The notes below the pieces were generated by a model. That model had not been told where the DNA came from. It worked only from the letters and a program-made list of their open reading frames with translations, and did no database searches. From Leptothermofonsia sichuanensis E412 (GTDB taxonomy: Bacteria > Cyanobacteriota > Cyanobacteriia > Leptolyngbyales > Leptolyngbyaceae), in NCBI RefSeq assembly GCF_019891175.1, contig NZ_CP072600.1, positions 5,828,001 to 5,892,000 of the forward strand: a stretch of DNA of 64,000 nt. The letters are read 5' to 3'. A program made the translations under genes and the position numbers. Below are positions 9,496-19,271 of this stretch, in pieces. The first letter of the stretch is position 1; every line of letters starts with the position of its first letter.

Positions 9496-11856
9496 TTAGA
9501 TTTTAGATTTCAGAGCAATCACACTACCGCCTGTGCCCACCAGTACCAGTGCTGCCGGAATCAGTGGCACCCATCCTGCCTGGAGCAGGATTAAAAAGCA
9601 ACATCCATACAGGGCACCACCGGCAACCACCACGCCAGCCAGTATCAGTCTGATCCGTGAGACCATTGACAGCCCCACAATACCAGTGACCATACCCCAC
9701 GCCCAGATCCAGAGGACATCTCCCCACTGGGGCAAATACCAGAAAATTGGTCTACCATTGAGCACGGCACTGAGGATCTGGCTGACCATGTGGGCGTGGA
9801 TCTCGACCCCAGATTTTTCACCATAGGGGGTCAGGTGATAGTCTCTGAACGTAGGAGCAATGGTGCCAATTAAAATGATGCGATCGCGCACCAATGCTGC
9901 CAGTTCTCCATCCATTGAGCCATTGAGAATTTTGGTCAGGGAAATTTGACGGGCAATGGGTTGGGCTGCCCGGTAATTGAGTAGCACTTCATAGCCACCC
10001 AAACCGGGCTGATGGTACCCTCCCGTATGGGCTTCCAGACTGGGAAACACCTGGTTACCAATGTACAATCTGGTATCCACCAGCCGGGAGGGGAGATTGC
10101 GACGTGCCAAGTAACGCTGTGCCAGCAAATAACTGAAGGATTGGCTGGTCTGGCAGTCTGCATCGGAAGCCATCCCAATCGTGTGGCGACGAATTTTATC
10201 ATCGGGATCGAGGGGTAAGTTCGCAAAACCAATTTGTTCCAGAGGTACCTCAGGTGGTGGTTTAATTGGGGGTGCCTTGTCCCCATTGCCAATGGTACAG
10301 ACTGCAATCAAATGTTGTAGGAGGGACTTGAGTTCTGGCTGATCGGAGGCAAGGGGGCGATCGCGGTAAATATCCAATCCAATTGCGATCGGTTGATGGA
10401 GTGCCAGTTTCTTCAGCAATTGATGCAGTGCTGTATCTGACAATGATCCCTGCCGTTGCATTCCCTGTTTATCTTGATAGTGCAGATCAAATTCATCGAT
10501 GGTGATCAACAGTAAGCGATCGTCCGGTGGTTCGGTGGGGCGTAGTCGCATCAGATGGTCAAATGCCAGTAACTCCAGCGGTTGCAGCCAGCCTAGAAAC
10601 CGCAAACCCATGACTAAACTGGTGACCAGCCAACTGGTTAACAGGACAAATCGCCAGGATTTCCAGGGTGGTGATTGAGTCAGGATTGCGGGCTGACTTT
10701 CAGGTAGAGTTCCACTCACTTCTGGATCAGCATTCTCAGCCACCGCCGCAGACAATTCTTCTCTGTTTCCCAGTAATCCCTGCCAGGAGAGGGAGCAGTC
10801 CAGGGAGTGTTGAAAAATGACGGGTAGCCAACTGGCACAGGGAAATTTTCCTTCCAATCCTTGCAGTTGCTCCCGTGCCTGCCGCGTTGCCAGATAGAGC
10901 GGTTCCCCCTGAACTAAAGCATCCAGAAAATAGTGCAAAAATTCCTGAGCCACCGGGTCGGGAACGGGTTCCCGCATCACAATCAACTGGGGTAAGTGGA
11001 GGTGTTCCAGTTCCTGCGCCAATCCCAAACCATCGCAAGAGTTGAAAATTGCCAGTTGCAATCCCTGGCTGATTGCCCGTCGTAAACCATACTTCAACTC
11101 TTCCAGGGTCAAACTCTCCTGGGGATTGATGTAAAGACGACCCGCTTCCCCTTCAGTCTGGCTGTGTCCGGCAAAGAATAGAATGTCCCAGGGGTGTTGC
11201 CACAGGTGTTGATTAAGTTGTTGTCTGGGTGGTTCCACCAGAAAGGTTACGGCGGCATTGGGTAGTTGCTGCAATCGGTTGCGATCGGCTGCCACATTGA
11301 TGCCAGTACAATTTCCCAAAATCGCCAGAATTCTCACTTTGCCATCCGGGATTGCTGTTCTGCTTGAACGAAGGCGCTGAACGGTCAAACAACTCAAGCT
11401 AATTTCTATCCGGGTGTAATGCTCTAACAAATTCCACAAATGCCAGGGTAGCCGACGCACATTCCAGTCCTGGGTGCGAACCACCATGTGCACTGGCTCA
11501 TGCAGGTTAAGATTTTCTCGCAGGCACCGATCCACCCGGCGAAATTCCTCTGCATCCAGCCACCGATTGAAGCGATCGCGCAATGCCCGCGCTGTTTGCT
11601 GACAACTTTCCTGCCAGTTCACCGACCCGCCGTAGATGATTTCCTGGGGAATAATCCGACCAGGAATGCCGAGACTGCGGTATGCCTGCTGCCACTGATC
11701 CAGCAATAACACCAGTGCCGGGTCCGGGGGTAGCATTGCCATCTGTTCCAGCGATGGGCGATCGCCCTCAATGCCAATCTCCAGAGTAACTCGAAACCCT
11801 TGCTGTTCCAGATCGCCATCTAACTTCAGAACGACTAATTTTCCGGGGATAAGCAC
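9496..11856 (-). CDS. CHAT-CHASE2 fusion protein
   Basis: The N-terminal half (about 1-370) is a CHAT caspase-like domain with candidate catalytic His231 (FFAGHS) and Cys274 (FNSCDG). The C-terminal half begins with a transmembrane segment near 420 and continues as a CHASE2 sensor domain (GLDIYRDRP, LLNYR, ILIGTIAPTFRDYHLTPYG). It ends in two or three hydrophobic membrane segments. The likely topology puts CHAT in the cytoplasm and CHASE2 outside, so an extracellular signal could control the peptidase. I chose the GTG at 11856, which has an AGAGGA ribosome site upstream. An in-frame ATG at 11955 would overlap the DUF1822 gene by 65 nt. Confidence 0.85.
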   Translation of the reverse strand: MLIPGKLVVLKLDGDLEQQGFRVTLEIGIEGDRPSLEQMAMLPPDPALVLLLDQWQQAYRSLGIPGRIIPQEIIYGGSVNWQESCQQTARALRDRFNRWLDAEEFRRVDRCLRENLNLHEPVHMVVRTQDWNVRRLPWHLWNLLEHYTRIEISLSCLTVQRLRSSRTAIPDGKVRILAILGNCTGINVAADRNRLQQLPNAAVTFLVEPPRQQLNQHLWQHPWDILFFAGHSQTEGEAGRLYINPQESLTLEELKYGLRRAISQGLQLAIFNSCDGLGLAQELEHLHLPQLIVMREPVPDPVAQEFLHYFLDALVQGEPLYLATRQAREQLQGLEGKFPCASWLPVIFQHSLDCSLSWQGLLGNREELSAAVAENADPEVSGTLPESQPAILTQSPPWKSWRFVLLTSWLVTSLVMGLRFLGWLQPLELLAFDHLMRLRPTEPPDDRLLLITIDEFDLHYQDKQGMQRQGSLSDTALHQLLKKLALHQPIAIGLDIYRDRPLASDQPELKSLLQHLIAVCTIGNGDKAPPIKPPPEVPLEQIGFANLPLDPDDKIRRHTIGMASDADCQTSQSFSYLLAQRYLARRNLPSRLVDTRLYIGNQVFPSLEAHTGGYHQPGLGGYEVLLNYRAAQPIARQISLTKILNGSMDGELAALVRDRIILIGTIAPTFRDYHLTPYGEKSGVEIHAHMVSQILSAVLNGRPIFWYLPQWGDVLWIWAWGMVTGIVGLSMVSRIRLILAGVVVAGGALYGCCFLILLQAGWVPLIPAALVLVGTGGSVIALKSKI

Positions 11857-11890
11857 ACTGATAGTCCTCTCGCATTGGCTGAAGCATGGC

Positions 11891-12832
11891 TCAGAGAACA
11901 AAGGCTTCCGTAATGCTCTGTTTGCCAGATATGATTTGAATACTAAATTTTTCACCTGGCATTCCTTTGAATTTCAACTGAATGATTTCAGTATTGCGGG
12001 ATTGGGCCTGCATCACAGCAATTCCAGTTTCATCTAAAACCAGAAGTTCCAATTCCGGTGGCAGATAGGTTTGATTACCCGTTGGAAAAATCCTTACCCA
12101 GATGTCCATACTCGATTCATCAACAGGCCGTAGCCCTACCACAAGTGCCAGTGGTGCATCATCTGACCATCGTTTCAAATCCAGTAGTTTTCCTCGTGTG
12201 GCAGGCAGATCCAGCCCCTGCAATGACTCACCACTTCGGAAGCTCCAGGCAGGTTGTGGTTCCCCCAATAGTTGATCGATGGTTTGCCATCCCATTTCCA
12301 CCACCCCCTGCAACCATCGCCGCAACTCTACGGGTTGACGAATGGATTCCGCTGGCTCTACAGGACACAGGTCATCCAGCAATTCGGCCAGCGATCGCAG
12401 GTGTTGCAAAGCAATCTCTGAACCGATTACCGCAGGCACAAAGCCCAGCAAAGTAGCTTCACTGAGTTCCTGGTTGAATTGCACTGCTACGTAGCCCAGG
12501 CGATCGCTCCTCACTTCTGGGGGCACATAACAACTTTCTGCCCCTGGCAGCACCGGGCGACATTCCAGCTTGCCCCGATGGCGAATGACTAAATCCGCCG
12601 TATCCGCCAATGCCTGCATCGCCCCATTCCAGCTATCACTGGCGGCTAAATCAGTTTCAATCCCAAACCAGCTCAGGTAAGACTGCACTGCCTGCACCGC
12701 CAGCGTATTCAGATACACCTGTTTAGCTTTTTGCGGATTAGGTTGCTGCTGGCGAAACTGGTTCGCAATCTGGTGAGCCTTTAAGGTCAATGGCATGGTG
12801 AACACAGCACTCTCTCTGGTAAACGGCATCAT
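11891..12832 (-). CDS. DUF1822 family protein
   Basis: This 313-residue cytoplasmic-looking protein matches the cyanobacterial DUF1822 family by its N-terminal KAKQVYLNTLAVQAVQSYL, FGIETDLAASDSW and the CYVPPEV motif. Its biochemical role is not known. DUF1822 genes are commonly found beside CHASE2 or CHAT genes and a sigma-like gene, as here. It lies 24 bp after the sigma-like gene and about 35 bp before the CHAT-CHASE2 gene, which supports one operon. A later Met (MPLTLKAHQIANQF) is an alternative start. Confidence 0.85.
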   Translation of the reverse strand: MMPFTRESAVFTMPLTLKAHQIANQFRQQQPNPQKAKQVYLNTLAVQAVQSYLSWFGIETDLAASDSWNGAMQALADTADLVIRHRGKLECRPVLPGAESCYVPPEVRSDRLGYVAVQFNQELSEATLLGFVPAVIGSEIALQHLRSLAELLDDLCPVEPAESIRQPVELRRWLQGVVEMGWQTIDQLLGEPQPAWSFRSGESLQGLDLPATRGKLLDLKRWSDDAPLALVVGLRPVDESSMDIWVRIFPTGNQTYLPPELELLVLDETGIAVMQAQSRNTEIIQLKFKGMPGEKFSIQIISGKQSITEAFVL

Positions 12833-12856
12833 GGTTAAACTCTCCTTTCCAGGAGA

Positions 12857-13516
12857 TTACGATAAATAGGCTTTTAACTGTGGAGCAAACCGGATGAGAC
12901 ACCGCTGGTAAAAGCTACTCAGCGTTGGGATGGCAATCCCCAACTCGTCTGAAAGTTCCTGCCAGGAGTAGCCTGCCAGCCGTTTAATGGCAAGAAATTG
13001 AAAGTTTGCCTGTGGGTGGCGGTCGATGTGCGATCGCTGAAACAAACCATCTGGATCGTCCTCCAAACACTGCAAAACCTGTTGAGAAGGCAATGGCATC
13101 AGTTGCGGATTAACCTCGCTGGGATTGTTCCGATCCAGATCATCTAACGTTAGTCGCTTTACTCCTCTCGGTAGTGTCGCAAAAACTTCCCGACTCGCCT
13201 CAATGAAAAACTGCCGATTGAGTAAAAAGTTTGCCCATTGCAGCACCTCTCCGCGATCAGGTTGATAGCGGTCAATCTTGTCGCAAATATGGGCAAATAA
13301 TCGCTGCACCGCTTCGGCATAAATTTCCTCATACAATCCCTGGAACTGCTCTCGCCGGGGGCGGGCAAGCCTGCGCGATCGCTCAATCCCACCAATCAAT
13401 TGAGCCAGTGCCCGTTGCCGTTCTCGACTTTTAGGCGGCTGTTGTTGAGCGGCGATCGCGAGTTGCTTTAACTGGCGATCAATAACATCAGTCGATGCCT
13501 CATCCGGTTCATTCAT
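12857..13516 (-). CDS. Sigma-70-family-like regulator
   Basis: This 219-residue protein has a region-2-like helical part (YEEIYAEAVQRLFAHICDKIDRYQPDRGEVLQWANFLLNRQF, about 65-110). A C-terminal helix-turn-helix follows (GYSWQELSDELGIAIPTLSSFYQRCL, about 180-205), the arrangement of small sigma-70 factors. It is the first gene of the minus-strand cluster with DUF1822, CHAT-CHASE2, DUF928 and hemagglutinin-CHAT, so it may control that cluster or a response of which the cluster is part. This is an inference. No dedicated anti-sigma gene is seen. Confidence 0.75.
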   Translation of the reverse strand: MNEPDEASTDVIDRQLKQLAIAAQQQPPKSRERQRALAQLIGGIERSRRLARPRREQFQGLYEEIYAEAVQRLFAHICDKIDRYQPDRGEVLQWANFLLNRQFFIEASREVFATLPRGVKRLTLDDLDRNNPSEVNPQLMPLPSQQVLQCLEDDPDGLFQRSHIDRHPQANFQFLAIKRLAGYSWQELSDELGIAIPTLSSFYQRCLIRFAPQLKAYLS

Positions 13517-13537
13517 AAGGGGGCAGAGTTGATGAAT

Positions 13538-13925
13538 TCAGTGAGCGTTACCGATTCCCACAAGAGTGCATCCGTAACCCTCATTGGGTTCTTGCATTCT
13601 GGAACCCATTTTTATGCAAAGCTGAGAAACTTGCTGAAATAACTTGGGTAACCACCCAACTTTGAATTTAGGGAACAACGGACTGCCCATAAACAAACTT
13701 ACCAAAGCAGCAAGAACCAGAATTCCTTGTTTTCTGAGAGTAGAGAGATAGCCAGGAATGCGGCAGAACATGTTCCCGTCCTTGCCGTATCCGCATCCCC
13801 ATTTCATCAAAGTGTTTTACCGTTGCCCGCTGTAAGTGAGTCTCAATTGCCCTGCTAATGGGTTTAATGGCCTCGTGATTCAGAACAGCCGATTGAATAT
13901 CTGGAACGATCTGATTCACTCGATC
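13538..13925 (-). pseudogene. IS66-family transposase remnant
   Basis: Two overlapping minus-strand frames carry parts of an IS66 TnpC transposase. An internal piece ending at the catalytic-region motif KHFDEMGMRI (about 13810-13919) is joined to the C-terminal piece (PGYLSTLRKQG, ALVSLFMGSPLFPKF, about 13600-13760). The middle of the protein is missing and the frames do not join. No terminal repeats or accessory genes are visible. It is a dead fragment between two surface-protein clusters. Confidence 0.65.
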
Positions 13926-14563
13926 CCCCTGACAAGGGTGACAAATCTCCCTTTAGTTTGCTCCAGCGTCTCTGGCTGTTAATGAACTGACTTTTCCCAC
14001 AGGCTTCTAACGATGTTGTTGGGTCAGATGCCGCCGAGCAGCACGCACTTGCGCGCCACATTCCACCTGCCATCCCGTGAGAAATGATTCGAACTCCGGC
14101 CACTCCTGAGTTCATTGAGTTTCAGGTTTGGGGACGAAGGGGGTGTGCCCCCAAACCCCCACTATCTTATGGAGAATTACGCCTACCTACTTGGTAGCAA
14201 GAGAGGGTAAACAATCCGTATTTCTACGAGTAAGCTTTGCTAACTTCTTAAAGTTTTATTTTTAGACCAAAATTCTCAACTGAACAATAATTCCAAAAAG
14301 TCGTAAAATTATCAGCCAAACAACGGTTTTTTTAATGGTTGGTTGCCATGATAAGGCACCAGAAGAGCCTTGGATCCGGCATTTGATCAAAACTTAAAAA
14401 TCTTCCAGCCAGGTAAAACCTGTATTTCTACTGTACTGACTACCCAGTTTTTCAGTGATATTAGTTACATAAGTAGGGTTCTCCCCCATGCCCACCTAAT
14501 ATCACTGTATTTTTTTCTCCTGAGCAACTCAGAAATCGCTGCATTCCTATCGTCAAAACTACC
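13926..14563. other. Intergenic region between IS66 remnant and metalloprotease gene
   Basis: No complete gene is seen. A minus-strand stretch at about 14015-14110 reads EWPEFESFLTGWQVECGAQV before a stop and may be a decayed gene tail. An AT-rich section (14200-14350) likely holds promoter elements for the metalloprotease. The segment TTTATTTTTAGACC at about 14255 resembles TTTGTTTTTAGACT upstream of the hemagglutinin gene at 16398. Confidence 0.4.
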
Positions 14564-16204
14564 ATGGTCACTTTTAACTTCAGCTACGTACCAGGTACGA
14601 CTCTTGAACAAATGGTCGGCTTTGAAACCGCTGGCCGTATTTGGTCGTCCTACCTAAAGGATGATGTCACCATCAATCTGCATGTTGGCGTCAGCAGTGA
14701 TTTGCCGACGGGTGCCATTGGCGGTGCCTTACCAGGGATTCATGCTAACCAGCGCTATGAAAACTGGCGAATCCAATTGGCGAATGATCGCACCTCTGCT
14801 GATGACCAGAGCGCATTCTTGCATCAACAAGATGATCCTGACAAATTCACAGCGTTAATCAATGGCTACAAGGTCGATAACAACGAGACCTTGAACATGA
14901 CCCGTGCTAATGCCAAAGCTCTGGGCATGTTACCTGCTCAGGATACAGCTCTAGATGGCTATATCGTGTTTGGTAGCTTGTCGTGGCGCTCTCTCTACTC
15001 CTGGAGCTATGACTATACTTTAGGCCCTGACTCTAGCCAAGCATTGGATTTTTTAAGTACGGCTGTTCATGAAATTGGTCATGTTCTGGGGTTCGTGAGT
15101 GGGATTGATAAGCCCGGTTGGCTGACCCAGGTTATAGACTACTATGCATCAGCGAGCGACTTTTATGCCTCATTGACGGGTCAACTCGGCCATGCGACTC
15201 CCCTTGATATGTTCCGGTTCTCGGCTGAAAGTCGGAGGCAGGCTGGCTCCGGTGATAGCTGGATCGACCTGTCGGTCCGTGGCAATCCTTATTTTTCAGT
15301 GGATGGTGGCTGGAGTAGTGTCGGCCAGTTTTCTACTGGCAAAGAGATGCGGAGGCTAGGCGGTGATGGCTACCAAGCAAGCCACTGGAAGAAAGGAACG
15401 TTGGGTGTGATGAACCCAACTCTGGCTCCGGGCAGCCGGATGCTGGTTTCGGGTATCGACCTGCGAGCAATGGATGTGATCGGGTGGGATCTGGCTCCCA
15501 ATGCGATGAATCTTAATCTTGATTTATCGGCTTTGGTTGAGCAATCACGACAGGCGTTAGCGGATCGGTTAGGAAAGCCAGTGGATTGGCTGACAAACCA
15601 TGCCAATGTTGCCAGCCAACAACTGACGCAGGATCTTTCCAGAGAGCTGGAAATCATGGTGGAAAATAGTCAGGTCTACGAGTGGGGAGTGCGGATTCAG
15701 TTCGGAGGCTATCGCCAGGTGATTGAGATGATGAGCCGCCAGGAAATTTACACAAGCTTCCAGACCCTGGACTCTGAGGGGCTTTCTACTTCCTGGGAGC
15801 AGGGGTCTTCTCCGGTGAACCTGGCGGAGGCGATCGCAGATTTCTCTGGCAAAATCACCAGTCGGCAGGGAGTCAAGCCCATGAATTGGCTACAGCAAAT
15901 TTCGATGAGTGGCATTGAGTTTGATAAATTCACAAGTCGATTGATTCGTCAACTCGTTCGGGCGATCGCGTTTCAACCCGTCAGTGATGCTGCTGCATCT
16001 ACAGCATCTTTCACTTCCACCTTTGAGAACCTGGCCTTTTCAGGCAACCAACTGCTAAAGGTTGAAAAAATGCAGCCGACATTCTTGAATTGGCAAACCT
16101 ACTATTACGGCAAATCTGTAGAGTCTCCTTTCAGCGAGGTCTTCCAGGAAGTCGTTGATAACCAATTCTTTGAACCATGGCTGAATGGCTTTCAAATGAT
16201 CTAG
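14564..16204 (+). CDS. NF038122-type zinc metalloprotease
   Basis: The 546-residue protein matches the cyanobacterial NF038122 metalloprotease family: FNFSYVPGTTLEQMVGFE at the start, IGGALPGI, and the zinc-binding HEIGHVLGFVSGID (first His at residue 169), with a later Met turn region. No classical signal peptide or PEP-CTERM anchor is visible, so export, if it happens, would use another route. It is followed by a 26-nt hairpin (16257-16282) and then by the hemagglutinin and CHAT genes. It may process surface proteins; substrate unknown. Confidence 0.85.
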   Translation: MVTFNFSYVPGTTLEQMVGFETAGRIWSSYLKDDVTINLHVGVSSDLPTGAIGGALPGIHANQRYENWRIQLANDRTSADDQSAFLHQQDDPDKFTALINGYKVDNNETLNMTRANAKALGMLPAQDTALDGYIVFGSLSWRSLYSWSYDYTLGPDSSQALDFLSTAVHEIGHVLGFVSGIDKPGWLTQVIDYYASASDFYASLTGQLGHATPLDMFRFSAESRRQAGSGDSWIDLSVRGNPYFSVDGGWSSVGQFSTGKEMRRLGGDGYQASHWKKGTLGVMNPTLAPGSRMLVSGIDLRAMDVIGWDLAPNAMNLNLDLSALVEQSRQALADRLGKPVDWLTNHANVASQQLTQDLSRELEIMVENSQVYEWGVRIQFGGYRQVIEMMSRQEIYTSFQTLDSEGLSTSWEQGSSPVNLAEAIADFSGKITSRQGVKPMNWLQQISMSGIEFDKFTSRLIRQLVRAIAFQPVSDAAASTASFTSTFENLAFSGNQLLKVEKMQPTFLNWQTYYYGKSVESPFSEVFQEVVDNQFFEPWLNGFQMI

Positions 16205-16256
16205 CCAACAGCCTCTCAGCCTGGCTCTCTGGGCTTGGAGTAAGAACAGGAAAACA

Positions 16257-16282
16257 GCCTCTTGCTCTTGTTGACAAGAGGC
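16257..16282 (+). terminator. Hairpin downstream of metalloprotease gene
   Basis: A perfect 8-bp stem, GCCTCTTG/CAAGAGGC, with a 10-nt loop lies 53 bp after the stop codon. There is no strong T run, so it is at best a weak or factor-assisted terminator, or an mRNA 3' stabiliser. Confidence 0.4.
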
Positions 16283-16397
16283 CTATCAATGTCCAGAAGT
16301 TCCCAGCTTAAAACTACCAGGTCAAGTTCAGATCCAAACTTGCTGTTTCTTATAAGTAGAATTTGTTTTTAGACTGAATCAGGGCTTAAACTTTCAG

Positions 16398-19271
16398 TTG
16401 ATGATGGTTGAGGAATTAACTACTACGGCTCACAAGCGACTCACATGTACAAAGAGTAAAGATAGATTTCCTGAACCAATGAATAGACTGCAACCAGTAC
16501 AGAGCATTGACTTCTCCCGGCTACTTTTGTCTTCGCTATTCGCTGGGATGATGGTTTCCCACATCGCCCCCGTGTCTGCCCAGATTATCCCAGATGCGAC
16601 ACTTCCAAACCCTTCTAGTGTTCCTGCAGGATGTACGGCTTGTACCATCGAAGGCGGCACAGTTCGAGGTAGTAACTGGTTTCATAGCTTTAGCCAGTTT
16701 TCAATACCAACGGGTGGAGAAGCCTTCTTTAACAATGCGGATCCAGCCATTCAAAATATCATCGCCAGAGTGACGGGGGGTTCTGCTTCCAGCATTGATG
16801 GGGTGCTTCGTGCAAACGGCACAGCAAACTTGTTTTTGCTCAATCCCAGTGGCATTGTTTTTGGGCCTAATGCTCAACTCAATCTAGGAGGATCGTTCAT
16901 TGCTAGCACCGCCGATCGCCTCCTTTTTGCAGATGGTACTGAGTTTAGTGCTGTTAACCCCACGGTGTCTCCGCTACTGACGGTGAGTGTCCCTCTGGGG
17001 CTGCAATATGGCTCTGATCCTGGACCGATTGAAGTGCAGGGACCGGGTAATAACCTGTTTGTTGCAACGGATCCCTTTGAAATTGTGCGAGCATTTCGAC
17101 CTCCTGGCCTGCAAGTGCAGCCTGGGCAAACCCTGGCGCTTGTAGGAGGCAACCTATTTTTGCCAGGCGGCAATCTCACAGCAGAAGGTGGCAGAATTGA
17201 GCTGGGAAGTGTAACTGGCGGCACAGTGTCCCTGGTGCCAACCAATCCAGGTTGGGCTGTGAGTTATCAAGGCGCGGCAGGCTTTGGTGAGATTCGTCTG
17301 ACGCAGGCCGCTTCTGCCGATGTAAGTGGTGATAGCGGGGGCACCGTTCAAGTCCAGGGGCGCCGTGTCAGTCTCGCTGAGGGTTCCTCGTTGTTAACCC
17401 TGACGACCGGCTCAGGCAGGGGTGGGCAACTGACTATCCGCGCCACTGAGTCGGTTGAGGTTTCCGGTTTTTCCACGGATCCCGTTTTTGGCCCGCTGTT
17501 TCCCAGTAGTTTGTTGGCTGAAGTCGATTTAGGCGCAACTGGACAGGGAGGAGATGTTACCATCACCACTGGGCAATTACTCCTAACCGATGGAGCAAAA
17601 GTATCTGTTAGTACTTCTGGCCCCGGTCCAGGCGGAAACCTTCAGATCCAGGCAGAAACGATAGAACTGGCGAGAAGTTCGCTCTTTTTTGGCCCAAGTC
17701 AACTGGCAGCAGATGCAGGCAATCCGGATAGTGGGCAGGGTGGAAGTATTAAGGTCGGTGCTAACCAGATAAGGCTGGGTGGTGGCGGTTGGATAACTGC
17801 GATCGCTGAAGGGACTGGTAATGCAGGGACAATTCGTCTGAGTGCTGAGGCGATTGATTTGACAGGCGGCAGCGTGGATGACTTGCCAGCGCTGATTACA
17901 ACCCAGGTGGCTCCGGATAGTAGCGGCAACGGTGGGGAGATTTGGCTCCAGGCCAATCGTCTCAAAGTGTCGGATGGGGCGCAAGTTTCTACCTCAACCT
18001 TTGGTGCTGGTAATGCGGGGCGGCTTCAGATTTTTGCTCAAGACATAGAAGTAATCGGAGGCGCAGTTCAAGGCCCATCTGCATTACTTTCTACGGTTGA
18101 ACCGGGTGCAACAGGTCAGGGCGGCAATCTGGAAATTACCACTGGCCGCTTGCGGGTGGCCGATGGTGCCCAGGTGGCTTCCGATACTCTGGGAGAGGGA
18201 AAGGCCGGTGATTTGCTTGTCAATGCCCGAATCGTTGAGTTAGCGGGTTTTAGTCTCCAGGGTAGTAGTGGCTTGTTTGCTGGAGCACTGATTGGCTCTG
18301 GGGCAGGAGGGGATGTGCGTGTCACAGCCGATCGCCTGGTCATTCGAGATGGGGCAACAATTAGTGTCAGTAATTTCCCAAGCCGCGACCTGAGTATTCC
18401 AGCAGGCACAGGCTCCGTTGGCAATATCCAAATCAATTCCAGGTTTGTTCAGCTCGATGGTGAGAGTAGCCTGACTGCCGCCAGTGCTGGCGGTGATAAG
18501 GGGAATATTTTTGTGAATGCTCAGGTGATTGAGTTGCGCCGCGGTAGTTCAATTTCTACTAATGCGCTGGGCACGGCAACGGGTGGTAATATTTCTATCA
18601 ACACAGATTTTTTGGTGGCTGTGAAGGAAGAAAACAGTGACATCACAGCAAATGCCGTGAGCAATTTTGGTGGGCGGGTTGTGATTGAAGCTATCAGTAT
18701 TTTGGGTCTTGAGTTTCGGCCTCAATTAACGCCTTTTAGTGACATTACGGCCTCTTCTGATCTGGGGCCATTGTTTAGTGGGGTTGTCGAAATTCGCACT
18801 CCGGATAGCGACCCAAGTCGGGGTATAACGTCCCTTCCCAGCGGATTAACAGATGCCAGCGATCTTATTGCGGCTACTTGCGAACGGGCACCGGGTAATA
18901 CCTTTTTAGTCGTTGGACGGGGTGGGCTACCCACCGACGCCAGTCAACCGTTGCGAGGCAGTTCTGTCTGGTCAGATTTGCGGTTAAGCGCAATTTCTCG
19001 TCAATCAGGTCAGAACACTGGCCCGTCGAAGCTATCTCCTACAGTCCAATCATCAGGCACCCGAAAGCCTCCTGAACCAATTGTAGAAGCCCAAAGATGG
19101 GTGAAAGATGAGAAAGGGCAGATCTTTCTGGTCACCCAAGTATCTCAAACTTCTGGAGTTGGCCAGTGGGATACGGTGATTGATTGTGCGACTCACCGCT
19201 CAGCCCTGCCAAGTTCTTCTGACAACAATCTGCAACAGCGGACAACCGTGGGGGGAGCTATCAGACAATGA
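16398..19271 (+). CDS. Filamentous hemagglutinin N-terminal (TPS) domain protein
   Basis: This 957-residue secreted adhesin-like protein has a signal peptide (HIAPVSAQ cleavage region). A TPS domain follows with NPSGIVFGPNAQLNLGGSF, then beta-helix repeats of Gly-Gly-spaced strands (GQGGDVTITTGQLLL, GQGGNLEITTGRLRV, GAGGDVRVTADRLVI). The C-terminal tail (RWVKDEKGQIFLVTQ) is typical of cyanobacterial members. The family is exported by two-partner secretion. The in-frame ATG at 16479 gives a more standard signal peptide and may be the true start. Its stop overlaps the next CHAT gene start by 4 nt, implying translational coupling. Confidence 0.88.
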   Translation: MMMVEELTTTAHKRLTCTKSKDRFPEPMNRLQPVQSIDFSRLLLSSLFAGMMVSHIAPVSAQIIPDATLPNPSSVPAGCTACTIEGGTVRGSNWFHSFSQFSIPTGGEAFFNNADPAIQNIIARVTGGSASSIDGVLRANGTANLFLLNPSGIVFGPNAQLNLGGSFIASTADRLLFADGTEFSAVNPTVSPLLTVSVPLGLQYGSDPGPIEVQGPGNNLFVATDPFEIVRAFRPPGLQVQPGQTLALVGGNLFLPGGNLTAEGGRIELGSVTGGTVSLVPTNPGWAVSYQGAAGFGEIRLTQAASADVSGDSGGTVQVQGRRVSLAEGSSLLTLTTGSGRGGQLTIRATESVEVSGFSTDPVFGPLFPSSLLAEVDLGATGQGGDVTITTGQLLLTDGAKVSVSTSGPGPGGNLQIQAETIELARSSLFFGPSQLAADAGNPDSGQGGSIKVGANQIRLGGGGWITAIAEGTGNAGTIRLSAEAIDLTGGSVDDLPALITTQVAPDSSGNGGEIWLQANRLKVSDGAQVSTSTFGAGNAGRLQIFAQDIEVIGGAVQGPSALLSTVEPGATGQGGNLEITTGRLRVADGAQVASDTLGEGKAGDLLVNARIVELAGFSLQGSSGLFAGALIGSGAGGDVRVTADRLVIRDGATISVSNFPSRDLSIPAGTGSVGNIQINSRFVQLDGESSLTAASAGGDKGNIFVNAQVIELRRGSSISTNALGTATGGNISINTDFLVAVKEENSDITANAVSNFGGRVVIEAISILGLEFRPQLTPFSDITASSDLGPLFSGVVEIRTPDSDPSRGITSLPSGLTDASDLIAATCERAPGNTFLVVGRGGLPTDASQPLRGSSVWSDLRLSAISRQSGQNTGPSKLSPTVQSSGTRKPPEPIVEAQRWVKDEKGQIFLVTQVSQTSGVGQWDTVIDCATHRSALPSSSDNNLQQRTTVGGAIRQ

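Noticed and set aside
14085-14110. GGAGTTCGAATC on the minus strand, resembling a tRNA T-loop
   Set aside because: No acceptor, D or anticodon stems can be folded around it.
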